In this document: positions 1 to 8,190 of the stretch, piece after piece
How positions within the stretch are numbered: position 1 is the stretch's first letter
How the letters are laid out: every line of letters starts with the position of its first letter
Origin: Geomonas oryzisoli
GTDB lineage: Bacteria > Desulfobacterota > Desulfuromonadia > Geobacterales > Geobacteraceae
DNA length: 64,000 nucleotides
Assembly: GCF_018986915.1 (NCBI RefSeq)
Contig: NZ_CP076723.1
Span: 434,001 to 498,000, forward strand
Direction of reading: 5' to 3'
Notes under the pieces: generated by a model
What the model was told of the DNA's origin: nothing
Database searches by the model: none
What the model saw: only the letters and a program-made list of their open reading frames with translations
Program-made: the position numbers and the translations under genes

Positions 1-1
1 G

Positions 2-487
2 AAGGGGCAGTCGGCGTACCTCGTCTTCGACGACGGCGTCCGCAAAAGCCTTAAGCAGATCGACGGCTACTTCCACCTGAACCTGGTGCAGCAAGGCGCC
101 ACCCTGAAGGACCTCGCCGCGGCGATCAAGGTTCCGGCCGATGCCCTGGAGGCGACCGTTGCCGGCTACAACAAGGGGGTCGACGAGAAGAACGACGCCG
201 AGTTCAAGCGTCCCGACCTGCCGCGCGCCCTGCGCACCGCCAAGTACTACGCCATCGAGGTGAAGCCGGGCGTGCACTACACCATGGGCGGCCTGAAGAT
301 CACCACCGGCAGCGAAGTGCTGGCCAAGGACGGCAAGAGCATTGCCGGCCTGTTCGCGGCCGGCGAGGGGACCGGCGGCGTCCACGGCAAGAACCGTCTG
401 GGGGGGAACTCGATCTCGCAGACCATCACCTTCGGCCGCATCGCGGGCGAGAACGCAGCCAAGTTTGCCGGGAAAACCCGTCCGTAG
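2..487 (+). CDS. Flavocytochrome c / fumarate-reductase-type flavoprotein, C-terminal fragment
   Basis: This frame is open from the left edge of the window, so the N-terminus lies outside; 161 codons are visible. The C-terminal part has the FAD-domain signature of the fumarate reductase/succinate dehydrogenase flavoprotein family. It contains 'YTMGGLKI', then '[20 protein letters not shown]', then '[18 protein letters not shown]', the typical FAD-contact and capping end of flavocytochrome c. Such proteins reduce fumarate or related enoates in the periplasm or at the membrane. Substrate, heme domain and signal peptide cannot be judged from this piece. An exporter gene follows about 110 bases downstream on the same strand. 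Confidence 0.85.
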   Translation, partial: KGQSAYLVFDDGVRKSLKQIDGYFHLNLVQQGATLKDLAAAIKVPADALEATVAGYNKGVDEKNDAEFKRPDLPRALRTAKYYAIEVKPGVHYTMGGLKITTGSEVLAKDGKSIAGLFAAGEGTGGVHGKNRLGGNSISQTITFGRIAGENAAKFAGKTRP

Positions 488-512
488 CCCCGCGCCGTAG
501 ATAAATGCACTT

Positions 513-541
513 ACCGAGGAGGCGCCGCACGGCGTCTCCTC
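513..541 (+). terminator. Hairpin after the flavocytochrome gene
   Basis: GAGGAGGCGCCG, a short loop, then GGCGTCTCCTC forms a GC-rich stem 30 bases after the stop codon. There is no clear U-run, so it may be a weak terminator or only an mRNA 3' end structure. Confidence 0.35.
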
Positions 542-598
542 ACTGTTTGCCCCGCGGCTCGTACCGGGAGCGTAGGGGCAACACTCGAGGCGGGCATA

Positions 599-1876
599 AT
601 GGACTCCAGCTTCACGTTGATGCGCGATGACAATTACCGCATGTTCTGGATGGGACAAGGCATTTCCTGGTTGGGGAGCGTGATGCAGTCCGTTGCCCAG
701 GGGTGGCTGGTATGGTCTCTCACCAAATCACCGGCCCAACTGGCTCTGGCCGCCATCATGCTTTCCCTTCCGGTACTGCTGCTCAGCGTGCCGGGAGGCG
801 TGGCCGCTGACCGCTTCGACAAGCGGGCTCTGCTGGTGATCGCCCAGGGGGGCTCCCTGGTCCCGACCCTCTTTCTCGGTGTCTTGGCCCTGCGCGGCGA
901 GGCGAGTGCGCCGGCGATCATGTTTCTCGCCTTGTGCCAGGGGGCGCTGAACGCGTTCGAGATCCCTGCCCGCCAGGCGCTGCTGGCGGAACTGGTGCCA
1001 AGGACGCGCCTGGGGCAGGCCGTAGCCTTCAACGCCGTCTCCTTCAACGCCACCCGCCTCTTCGGGCCGGCGGCCGCCGGCTGCATCATAGCCGCCTTCG
1101 GCGCCGCCCCCTGTTTCTTCCTCAACGCCATCAGTTACTTGGTCGGCGTGGTGACCTTGCTCCTGATGCGCCCGAGTCGCCAGACGAACCATCCGCTGCG
1201 CTGCCAGACCCTCGCGGTGACCGAGCTGCGCGAAGGGGTGCAGTTCGTCGCGGCCGCCAAGGACGTCCGGCAGCTCCTCCTGTCGGTGCTCCTGGTGAGC
1301 CTCTTCGCCATTCCCTTCGTGCCGCTGTTGCCGGTCTTCGCCGAGGTCTTCGGTGCCGGGCCGCGGGGCCTCGGCCTCATGTCCGCGTGTCTTGGCAGCG
1401 GTTCGCTTCTCGCCGCCTTGGCCCTTGCCTGTCGGGAGAAGCCGCTGCAACCCCAATCCGACGGTGCCGGCGCAGGGCTCCTCTTCGCGTTGGCCCTGCT
1501 CCTCTTCTCCCGCTCGGCCGACTATGGCCTTGCCCTCGCCGCCCTGGTCGTCGCGGGAGGCGCCATAGTCGTGTTCCTGGCCCGGGTCAACAGGGCCCTG
1601 CAGCACGCCTGCCCGGACCGGCTGCGGGGGCGGGTGATGGGGGTGTACACGCTCACCCTCTTGGGAATGGCCCCGGTGGGGAGCGCCTTCATGGGGGGGA
1701 TGGCAAGCAGGCTCGGTGCGTCCTCCGCCCTTACGCTTAGCTCCGCGTTGTGCGTTGCCGGCCTTTCCCTTTTGCAGGTCCGGTCGCGCCTGTCCCGCCC
1801 GGCTCCGGGCATGGACGGTCGAGCTCCGGTCTGGGGCGGGACGCTGTCCGGTAACGAAGGTGGCCGGAACTGGTAA
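599..1876 (+). CDS. MFS transporter, EntS-like (MFS_3) exporter family
   Basis: A 425-residue polytopic protein with about 12 hydrophobic segments. The N-terminus ('NYRMFWMGQGISWLGSVMQ' followed by 'GWLVWSLTKSP') and the loop 'GGVAADRFDKR' between TM2 and TM3 are typical of the EntS/MFS_3 type of drug and siderophore exporters. It likely exports a small molecule from the cytoplasm by proton antiport; the substrate cannot be predicted. The ATG at 599 is preceded by a purine-rich GAGGCGGG. It stands alone between the flavocytochrome c gene and a DUF922 gene. A second, divergent member of the same family lies at 26303-27535. Confidence 0.85.
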   Translation: MDSSFTLMRDDNYRMFWMGQGISWLGSVMQSVAQGWLVWSLTKSPAQLALAAIMLSLPVLLLSVPGGVAADRFDKRALLVIAQGGSLVPTLFLGVLALRGEASAPAIMFLALCQGALNAFEIPARQALLAELVPRTRLGQAVAFNAVSFNATRLFGPAAAGCIIAAFGAAPCFFLNAISYLVGVVTLLLMRPSRQTNHPLRCQTLAVTELREGVQFVAAAKDVRQLLLSVLLVSLFAIPFVPLLPVFAEVFGAGPRGLGLMSACLGSGSLLAALALACREKPLQPQSDGAGAGLLFALALLLFSRSADYGLALAALVVAGGAIVVFLARVNRALQHACPDRLRGRVMGVYTLTLLGMAPVGSAFMGGMASRLGASSALTLSSALCVAGLSLLQVRSRLSRPAPGMDGRAPVWGGTLSGNEGGRNW

Positions 1877-1896
1877 AGCGCCGTTTCCGCGCACTT

Positions 1897-1912
1897 TGTG
1901 ACATGGGTCACC
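1897..1912. promoter_or_regulatory. CRP/FNR-family-like operator
   Basis: TGTGA-CATGGG-TCACC is a near match to the CRP-type TGTGA-N6-TCACA dyad. It lies about 70-85 bases upstream of the DUF922 gene start. The call is from pattern only; the cognate regulator is unknown. Confidence 0.35.
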
Positions 1913-1981
1913 CCCGGCTCATGGCTGATAAGGTATGGTTGCTTCACGTTTGCCATCCCAGCTTCAGGAGTCCGTATCTGC

Positions 1982-2590
1982 ATGATGCACCGCTTCATTG
2001 TCGGCGCAGGGATCTCCCTGCTCTACCTGGCCTGTTCTTCATCCCTGTTTGCTTCCGACACCGCTTCCTGTGAGCTGAAAGTTCGAGAAGGCTACCGCTT
2101 CTATGACATAACGGGAAAAACCCTGGACGACCTGGTAGAGCAGATCAGGGTCAATGGAACCAGGTGGAACGACGGCAAAGTCTACTCCGCAATGACCAAC
2201 TGGGACATTCACTTCAAGTACGACGTCACCTGCCAAAACGGGCGCTACTCGGTCAAGTCCGCCGCCACCCGCGTCGACATCGTCTACAACATGCCCCGCC
2301 TCGACCTGGCTACCTGTGCCCCCGAACTTGCCGGCTGTTGGAGCAACTACCTGACCCACCTGCAGCGCCACGAGTTCGGCCACAAGGATCTGGCGGTAAA
2401 GACGGCCTCCGAGGTGAACGAGATGTTCGGGACCCTGCCGAGTTTCGCCAGCGAAGAGGAACTCGCCGCAGAAATCAGCAAGCGTACCGAAGAGAAATTC
2501 CGGAAACTGAAGGAGACGCAGATCGAGTACGATCACGACACCAGGCACGGCGAAACCCAGGGTGCTGTCCTGCTAGCCGGTCCGCAATAA
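1982..2590 (+). CDS. DUF922 family secreted Zn-protease-like protein
   Basis: A 202-residue exported protein. The ATG at 1982 is chosen because CAGGAG sits about 11 bases upstream and the resulting N-terminus is a signal peptide: basic start, hydrophobic core 'VGAGISLLYLACSSSLFA', likely cleaved after SLFA. Upstream in-frame codons would bury it. The mature part has 'LQRHEFGHKDLA', an HExxH-like metal-binding motif (H-E-F-G-H) typical of DUF922 proteins, which are predicted zinc-dependent peptidases of the periplasm. Substrate unknown. A CRP-like dyad lies in the promoter region. It converges with the Gly/Thr-rich gene downstream. Confidence 0.8.
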   Translation: MMHRFIVGAGISLLYLACSSSLFASDTASCELKVREGYRFYDITGKTLDDLVEQIRVNGTRWNDGKVYSAMTNWDIHFKYDVTCQNGRYSVKSAATRVDIVYNMPRLDLATCAPELAGCWSNYLTHLQRHEFGHKDLAVKTASEVNEMFGTLPSFASEEELAAEISKRTEEKFRKLKETQIEYDHDTRHGETQGAVLLAGPQ

Positions 2591-2610
2591 AAAAGGGGCC
2601 ACAGGCCCCT
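2587..2610 (-). terminator. Rho-independent terminator of the Gly/Thr-rich gene
   Basis: Read on the minus strand: AGGGGCC-TGT-GGCCCCT followed by a run of T. It lies 55 bases after the minus-strand stop codon at 2666. Confidence 0.75.
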
Positions 2611-2665
2611 GCCCGTAACCCCTTCTCCTGCTGCCGCCCTTCGCTGTTACCGCCGTTATCCCCTC

Positions 2666-3763
2666 TTACCTGCCACTGCCGCCTGTGCCTGTTCCGGTGC
2701 CCATGGAACCGCCACCCGTGCCGGTCCCCGTGGTGCCACCCGTGCCGGTGCCCATGCCGCCCGTACCCATGCCGCCCGTACCCATGCTGCCAGTGCCGGT
2801 TGTGCCGGTCCCCATGCTGCCGGTCCCGGTTGTGCCGGTGCCCGTGTTACCCGTTCCCATGTTGCCGGTGCCGGTTGTGCCGCCGGTACCCTGGTTATAG
2901 TAGCTGCCGCCGGTACCCTGGTTCAGCGTTCCGCCGGTGCCTTGGTCCATGGTCCCGCCGGTCCCCCTGGGGGCCTGGTTGTAGTAGCTACCGCCGGTAC
3001 CCCGGTTCAGCGTTCCCCCAGTGCCTTGGTCCATGGTGCCGCCGGTCCCGCTGGGGGGCTGGTTGTAGTAGCTGCCGCCGGTACCCTGGTTCAGCGTACC
3101 GCCGCTACCGGTGCCGGTTGTTCCACCCGTCCCCTGGTTCAGTATGCCGCTCGGGCCACGATCCAGGGTGCGTCCTGTACCTCTCCCCTGTTCAAAGTAG
3201 CTGCCGCCGGCCCCCGGATTCAGGGTTCCGCCCGCGCCGCGGTCCGTGGTGCCTCCTGTGCCGGTCGTTCCCTGGTTGTAGTAGGTGCCGCCGGTGCCCT
3301 TATCCAGGGTGCCGCCCATGCCGCTGCCGGTGCCGGTCCCATAGTAGCTGCCGCCACTACCCTGGTTGTAGCTGCCGCCGGTGCCTCTTTGGTCGTAGGT
3401 TCCGCCGGTACTGCCGCCTACCGTCCCGCCCGCGCCGGTGCCCATGCTGCCGCCCGATTCAGGTCCCAGCCGCTCAACGGTGAAATCCTGCCGCACCGTG
3501 CTCCTTGCCCCTGTTCCCATGGGGAGGGTGGTGCTGCTGTAACTCTGGACGCTACCGCCGCCGGAGGAACCGGAAACCGTCCCACTCCTGTGGGAGGACT
3601 TCTTGTGGGCCATGCCGGCTTTATGCGTACCGGATTTGTGCGTCATTTTGTGGGTCTTGCCGGATTGAGCTCCTGTGTCGGCGGCATAGCCCGTGCCGGT
3701 CGTCATGCCCATCATGCCCAACACGGCGATCGTGGTGAATAACAACCTTCTCACTGTTCTCAT
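2666..3763 (-). CDS. Secreted Gly/Thr-rich repeat protein with His/Lys-rich N-terminal segment
   Basis: A 365-residue low-complexity protein. The ATG at 3763 is preceded by GGAGG and starts a clear signal peptide ('MRTVRRLLFTTIAVLGMMGM', cleavage probably near GYAA). The mature N-terminus is rich in H and K in the pattern 'KTHKMTHKSGTHKAGMAHKK'. The rest is GTGG-based repeats of about 8 residues (GTGGTLNQ, GTGGSYYNQ, GTGGTMDQ). These are arranged in near-identical 28-residue units around 2890-3080 and decay to GTGSMGTGTTGTG at the C-terminus. No enzymatic domain is visible. It may be a surface, matrix or metal-binding structural protein; this is inference. The repeat DNA is prone to slippage. 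Confidence 0.75.
   Translation of the reverse strand: MRTVRRLLFTTIAVLGMMGMTTGTGYAADTGAQSGKTHKMTHKSGTHKAGMAHKKSSHRSGTVSGSSGGGSVQSYSSTTLPMGTGARSTVRQDFTVERLGPESGGSMGTGAGGTVGGSTGGTYDQRGTGGSYNQGSGGSYYGTGTGSGMGGTLDKGTGGTYYNQGTTGTGGTTDRGAGGTLNPGAGGSYFEQGRGTGRTLDRGPSGILNQGTGGTTGTGSGGTLNQGTGGSYYNQPPSGTGGTMDQGTGGTLNRGTGGSYYNQAPRGTGGTMDQGTGGTLNQGTGGSYYNQGTGGTTGTGNMGTGNTGTGTTGTGSMGTGTTGTGSMGTGGMGTGGMGTGTGGTTGTGTGGGSMGTGTGTGGSGR
2890..3120 (-). repeat. 84-bp coding tandem repeats
   Basis: Two nearly identical units and a partial one encode the series GTGGSYYNQ, then GTGGTMDQ, then GTGGTLN(R/Q). The recurring plus-strand blocks are 'gtagtagctgccgccggtac' and 'ccctggttcagcgttcc'. They lie inside the Gly/Thr-rich gene. 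Confidence 0.7.
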
Positions 3764-4232
3764 AATCGGACCTCCATCCCCGGTCAAACCCGACCGGGAG
3801 ACACCGCCTGCCTCGCAGAAGGGCCTTCAGGTCCACGCGGTGTCCAGCTGGTTGTATACAAATTCGTGCTGCTGATCTCAAGTTAGCATATATGATTAAA
3901 AAAAGCCAATCTTTTGACCTGGCCCTTGCGCCTGCAACACTTTGTAATAGCAGCTGTTTTTTGTGCTGAGGCGTTACGCCCCTCCTGTGCCCTCGCGACA
4001 CTCTGCACAAAAAAGAAGCGCCATCGCTCCCCGGTGTGACGCTCATGAGAAAACCCGGTCGGTCACCGCGACCTGCGCCGCGACCGGCTACGGTTTCGGG
4101 AGGCGACGCTCCAGACCCGTGGAGAAGCTGCGAATCGGGCCCGTGCCTTGACAGTGGCCAAAGAGTTTGTACCCTAGCTGACATTAAAACAATATAAGCC
4201 GGGTTCCAATGTACGGCCGAGGGGGGAACTAC
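3764..4232. other. Divergent intergenic region
   Basis: A 469-base gap between the Gly/Thr-rich gene (leftward) and the patatin-like gene (rightward). It holds a GC-rich hairpin just before the leftward RBS (CCCGGTC...GACCGGG on the minus strand), a perfect palindrome TTGTATACAA at 3852-3861, an AT-rich stretch at 3885-3915 likely to include the leftward promoter, and the rightward promoter near 4148. No small ORF with a convincing RBS was seen. Confidence 0.5.
4148..4175 (+). promoter_or_regulatory. Sigma-70-type promoter for the patatin-like gene
   Basis: TTGACA at 4148-4153, a 16-base spacer, then TACCCT at 4170-4175. The -35 is perfect and the -10 weak. It is about 58 bases upstream of the GTG start. 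Confidence 0.5.
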
Positions 4233-7175
4233 GTGAAAGCAACCACCCTTTATCGAGTCTTTCTTCGCAGCGGTCCGCGCAACGTCCTCGCCTACCCGCG
4301 CAAGGTGATACCTGCAGGCGCCGAGGTGACGGTTTTGAACCGGGCCGGGGAGTGGCTCGCAGTCGACTACCTCGGTAAGGAGGGGTTCCTGCGCAGGGAC
4401 GCCGTCGAGCTGGAGCCGGGCAGTGATGAGGAGTATTACGAACTCCCCGAGGTTCTGCTGCACGAGCTCGCCGCCATCCGGGAAAACGGCGCCCCGGACG
4501 GTGGCCACGAAGAGAGCGTGTGCACCCCGGCGGGAGACAAGGAGCGCAGGTTGAGGCAGGTGACAGCGCAACTGCACGCGGCGCGGTTGACCGCCCTGTG
4601 CCTTTCCGGCGGCGGCATCCGGAGCGCCACCTTCAACCTGGGGGTGCTGCAGGGACTGGCCAAGGGGGGATTGCTGGGGGAGATGGACTACCTCTCCACT
4701 GTCTCCGGGGGCGGATACATCGGCAGCTGGCTTAGCTCCTGGATTGCCAGGGTGCCCGGCACCGCACGGGAGAGGGTGGACGACGTGAGCCGGGTGCTGG
4801 CGCAGCAGACGGAGGAATCCCGGCGCCGGGAACCGTACCAGGTCCGATTCCTGCGCGATTACAGCAACTACCTCACACCCCGTGTCGGGATCTTCAGCAT
4901 CGATACCTGGAGCATCATCGGGACCTACCTCAGGAACCTGCTGTTGAACTGGATGGTGCTGATACCGCTGCTTTTCACCTTCCTGCTGCTGCCAAGGCTG
5001 CTGGTGCTGCTCGTTTCAGGCACAGGTGTGGAGGGCGGGGCCGCACAATGGCTTATCTGGGGCGGGGCAGTGCTGGGGATACTCCCTATTGCCTACACCG
5101 TGATCGATCTCCCCAGCATCGGGGACCGCAGACTGAAGAAAGGGTACTTCGTGACCTTCTTTCTGGTTCCGTTGCTGCTCATGGCGGTCGCCTTTTCAGC
5201 CTACTGGGGCTGCAGCTATCTCAAGCTCGATGCAGCCGATCCGGATGTCACCGCCTTCATGAAGTTCACCACCATCGTCCACCTGGGGGGATGGGGGGCG
5301 GGCCTGCTCTGGCTCTGGGCGAAGAAGGTTTCCCTCCCCGCGCTGCCGGTAGCCGTCTTCTGCCTCTGCGCGGTGCTGACCGGTGCGGTCGCCGGTGCCC
5401 TCGGCTGGCTCGCCGCGACGAAACTCCTGCCGGTCGTACTCGCCACGATGGCCAATCCGGGCCTGTTCTACGCCGTTGTCTCGGTTCCCATGGTCCTTGC
5501 CGATTACCTGCTGACCGGGACCCTGCTGGTGGCTCTGCTGTCGCGCTTCACGGGGGACCAGGACCGGGAATGGTGGGGGCGTGCCGGCGGCGTGACCATC
5601 ATGGCGGGGTTGGTCTGGGCCGCCCTACTGGTGATCGTCATCTATGGACCGTGGCTCATCCTCCCCGAATCACACGGGTTCTGGAAGAAGCTCTATCTCC
5701 TGGTGGGGGGAGGGGCAGGTATCTGGGCTGCGTTGATGGGGAAGAACGCGTCCACGCCGGCCCTGCGACCCGGCATCGCCATGGACAAGGTGCGTACCCA
5801 GCTTCCTGCGGCCGCGGCCGTCCTGTTCATCCTGTTTCTGCTGCAGGTCGTTTCCTTTGCCGCGACGTGCCTGCTCTGGTGGGGGAAGCTCCCCGGGATG
5901 TCGGGAGGAGCGCCCATCCCGGAGGTCACGCCCGGGGTAAGCTTCCTGAGCCATCTCTACCTTCTGCTGCACACCCCGGTCGCCTGCCTGCTCTGGCTGG
6001 CTGCCGCGACTGCTTCCGTGTGGTTGCTGATGGCCCTGATGGTGAACATCAACACCTTCTCCATGCATGCCATGTATCGCAACCGGCTGGTCAGGTGCTA
6101 CCTCGGCGCCTCCCGCCGCAGGAAGGAGCGCTGCCCCAATCCCTTCACCGGGTTCGACAGGAACGACGACTGCGCCATGGTGGAACTCTCCACCCGTCCC
6201 TTCCACGTGGTGAACATGGCCTGGAACCTGGTCAAGGGGGAGAGGCTGGCCTGGCAGCAGCGCAAGGCCGCCACCTTCACCATGACCCCACTTTTTGCGG
6301 GAGGCGACCTCGGATCCGAGAACCCCGCGAAGAGGATCAGGCCGGGGGGATACCGCAACATGGAGACCTACGGCGCGGGGTGGGGCCCCCGCACCGCCCG
6401 CCCGACCACCCTGGGAACCGCCATGGCCATCTCAGGCGCCGCTGCCAGCCCCAATATGGGGTACCATTCCTCACCGCTGGTCACGTTCGTAATGGCCTTT
6501 TTCAACGTCCGCTTGGGGTGGTGGCTGGGCAACCCCGGCACGGGAACGCGGGGCGCCTGGCGCAAGGCCTCCCCGGGGCTGGCCCTGGTCCCGCTCTTGA
6601 AGGAGACCTTCGGATTCACCCGCGAGGACGGCAAGGACATCTACCTCTCCGACGGCGGCCATTTCGAAAACCTGGGATTGTACGAGATGGTGCGCCGGAG
6701 GTGCCGTTACATCGTGGTCTGCGACGCGGGATGCGACTGCGACGGGAGGTTCGAGGATCTAGGTAATGCGGTGCGCAAGGTGAGGGCTGATTTCGGCGTG
6801 GAGATCGACATCGATCTGGCGGCGGTGCGGGAGAAGAAACTCCACTTCGCCGTGGGCACCGTGCGCTACTGCTGCTGCGACAATGGGGAGACGGACCAGG
6901 GGACCGTGCTGTACCTGAAACCGGTGCTGACCGGGGACGAGTCGGCGGACCTGCTCAATTACGCGAAGGTGCATGCGGAGTTTCCTCACGAGCCGACCTC
7001 GGACCAGTGGTTCGACGAGGCCCAGTTCGAAAGTTACCGCAAGCTGGGATTGCATTCGGTGCTGCAAGTGACGGGGGGAGGCCGCCTCGACCTGGAGGAA
7101 TGCTTCAGCCGCGCCGGCAGGATGCACCGGCGCGCACTGAAGGAACTCGACCAGCGTCACAGCTCGACCAGGTAA
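4233..7175 (+). CDS. Patatin-like phospholipase with N-terminal SH3-like domain and large membrane insert
   Basis: A 980-residue protein. The GTG at 4233 is preferred over the ATG at 4209 because GAGGGGGGAA lies 4-5 bases before it. Residues about 8-60 resemble an SH3-type module ('IPAGAEVTVLNRAGEWLAVDY'). A patatin oxyanion motif 'LSGGGIRSATF' lies near residue 125 and the nucleophile motif 'LSTVSGGGYIGSW' near 155 (Ser in T-V-S-G-G rather than canonical G-x-S-x-G). About 400 residues with roughly ten membrane segments follow. The catalytic Asp motif 'DGGHFENLGLYEMV' is near 806. It is probably a membrane-embedded lipid acyl hydrolase acting on the cytoplasmic face. Its 3' end overlaps the convergent ChaN-like gene by 19 bases. 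Confidence 0.85.
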   Translation: MKATTLYRVFLRSGPRNVLAYPRKVIPAGAEVTVLNRAGEWLAVDYLGKEGFLRRDAVELEPGSDEEYYELPEVLLHELAAIRENGAPDGGHEESVCTPAGDKERRLRQVTAQLHAARLTALCLSGGGIRSATFNLGVLQGLAKGGLLGEMDYLSTVSGGGYIGSWLSSWIARVPGTARERVDDVSRVLAQQTEESRRREPYQVRFLRDYSNYLTPRVGIFSIDTWSIIGTYLRNLLLNWMVLIPLLFTFLLLPRLLVLLVSGTGVEGGAAQWLIWGGAVLGILPIAYTVIDLPSIGDRRLKKGYFVTFFLVPLLLMAVAFSAYWGCSYLKLDAADPDVTAFMKFTTIVHLGGWGAGLLWLWAKKVSLPALPVAVFCLCAVLTGAVAGALGWLAATKLLPVVLATMANPGLFYAVVSVPMVLADYLLTGTLLVALLSRFTGDQDREWWGRAGGVTIMAGLVWAALLVIVIYGPWLILPESHGFWKKLYLLVGGGAGIWAALMGKNASTPALRPGIAMDKVRTQLPAAAAVLFILFLLQVVSFAATCLLWWGKLPGMSGGAPIPEVTPGVSFLSHLYLLLHTPVACLLWLAAATASVWLLMALMVNINTFSMHAMYRNRLVRCYLGASRRRKERCPNPFTGFDRNDDCAMVELSTRPFHVVNMAWNLVKGERLAWQQRKAATFTMTPLFAGGDLGSENPAKRIRPGGYRNMETYGAGWGPRTARPTTLGTAMAISGAAASPNMGYHSSPLVTFVMAFFNVRLGWWLGNPGTGTRGAWRKASPGLALVPLLKETFGFTREDGKDIYLSDGGHFENLGLYEMVRRRCRYIVVCDAGCDCDGRFEDLGNAVRKVRADFGVEIDIDLAAVREKKLHFAVGTVRYCCCDNGETDQGTVLYLKPVLTGDESADLLNYAKVHAEFPHEPTSDQWFDEAQFESYRKLGLHSVLQVTGGGRLDLEECFSRAGRMHRRALKELDQRHSSTR

Positions 7176-8002
7176 TCGGCCTCGCTGGTGCCGGCATTGC
7201 TGCTGTTCAGGTAGGGGGTCTCGGGGAGGATCACGGTCGAGGCGACTGCGCCGCCCAGGCGCTGCAACTGGTCCGGGACGGCATATTTCACGGCATGCCA
7301 GACGCCGGTAAGCACGATCATGGTGCGCCCGGGCTCTTTGTCGCGGTAACGGATGATATTGGCTGCCATGCCGCTGTTGCGCACCGTCTGCGCCTCGCAG
7401 AAGAAGTCGAACTTCCTGGCGTTTTGCTGGTGGTGCGCCGCAGACTGAAAGGTTTTCTTCAAAAACGCGATCTGGTGGTTGGCCAGGTCGCAGCTGGTCC
7501 CCGGTGGCAGCCCCTTCCTCTGCTCCGCGGTGAGCGCGGCGAAACCGTCCCGGGAGACCTTGCGTACGATGGCGAGAGGCACGTTAAGGGCCACCATCGG
7601 AATCCGGTTGTCCCGGGCGAAAAGGAAAATGTCCCGGTACATCTGCCAGCCGCTCCAGTTTCTCTCGAAGGCCTGTTGCATCTCCGCCTCTGCAAGGTTC
7701 CCCGCCACCCAGCCGTCCAGTTCCTTCTGCCAGTCGCTCTGCATCATCTCCAGCCCGATGGCGATCGGGCGCTTGGCCGCATCCAGCAGACGGAGCAGGT
7801 CGAGCTGCAGCTCGTGGTGGTAGGCTTCCTCATGTGACTCACCGATTAGGACCACCTGGCTTGACGACGTCGCAGCGGCAAGTTCCGGCAAGGAGAGGAT
7901 CCTGCCATCGCTGAGGCGGGTGATGATGGTGTGCCCCTGCGCCTCGGAGCAGCAGACCGAAACCAGTACCGCGACGAGTAACGTCCTGAAAGATCCGAGC
8001 AT
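7157..8002 (-). CDS. ChaN family lipoprotein (heme-uptake / TIKI-like fold)
   Basis: A 281-residue exported protein with N-terminus 'MLGSFRTLLVAVLVSVCCSE', a signal peptide with Cys residues that may act as a lipobox. The domain begins with 'VVLIGESHEEAYHHELQLDLL', the conserved G-E-x-H start of ChaN/DUF399 proteins, which are linked to heme-iron uptake and share a fold with TIKI/TraB hydrolases. Later 'GLEMMQSDWQKELDGW' and 'VVLTG.WHAV'-like segments (MIVLTGVWHAVKYAVP) fit the family. A strong RBS (CGAGGAGG) precedes the ATG at 8002. It lies about 190 bases downstream of the hybrid kinase on the same strand and could be co-transcribed. Confidence 0.8.
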   Translation of the reverse strand: MLGSFRTLLVAVLVSVCCSEAQGHTIITRLSDGRILSLPELAAATSSSQVVLIGESHEEAYHHELQLDLLRLLDAAKRPIAIGLEMMQSDWQKELDGWVAGNLAEAEMQQAFERNWSGWQMYRDIFLFARDNRIPMVALNVPLAIVRKVSRDGFAALTAEQRKGLPPGTSCDLANHQIAFLKKTFQSAAHHQQNARKFDFFCEAQTVRNSGMAANIIRYRDKEPGRTMIVLTGVWHAVKYAVPDQLQRLGGAVASTVILPETPYLNSSNAGTSEADYLVEL

Positions 8003-8093
8003 GATTGCCTCCTCGTGCGGCCGGCGACGACGGGTATCCGGCGCAGGCCGCGTCTGCTGTGTCAGTGCACCTTCGGGGGGATGATTGCTGAAA

Positions 8094-8111
8094 ATTAATC
8101 GCGGTTAATTG
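8094..8111. promoter_or_regulatory. Inverted repeat upstream of the ChaN-like gene
   Basis: AATTAATCGCGGTTAATT is an imperfect dyad, with AATTAA and TTAATT arms, about 95 bases before the ATG at 8002. It could be an operator; no regulator can be named. Confidence 0.3.
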
Positions 8112-8190
8112 TATCAGGCGCAATGACTGGAGCCAGCGGTGAGGGAGGTATTCCGGCGGGTAGGCGGGACGGTTTTTGGGTGGGTGACTG

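Noticed and set aside
728-1894. Long minus-strand frame opposite the MFS gene
   Set aside because: Charged, repetitive shadow translation; the plus strand encodes a clear transporter.
2890-3120. Regular repeats as a possible CRISPR array
   Set aside because: The units are contiguous, without unique spacers, and code for GTGG repeats in one frame.
3788-3850. GEMM-like element before the Gly/Thr-rich gene
   Set aside because: A GGTCGGG/GACCGG hairpin looks similar to the aptamer end, but the GCAAAGCC core and GNRA stem are missing.
4209-7175. ATG start at 4209 for the patatin-like gene
   Set aside because: GTG at 4233 has a much better RBS (GAGGGGGGAA), which lies inside the longer version.
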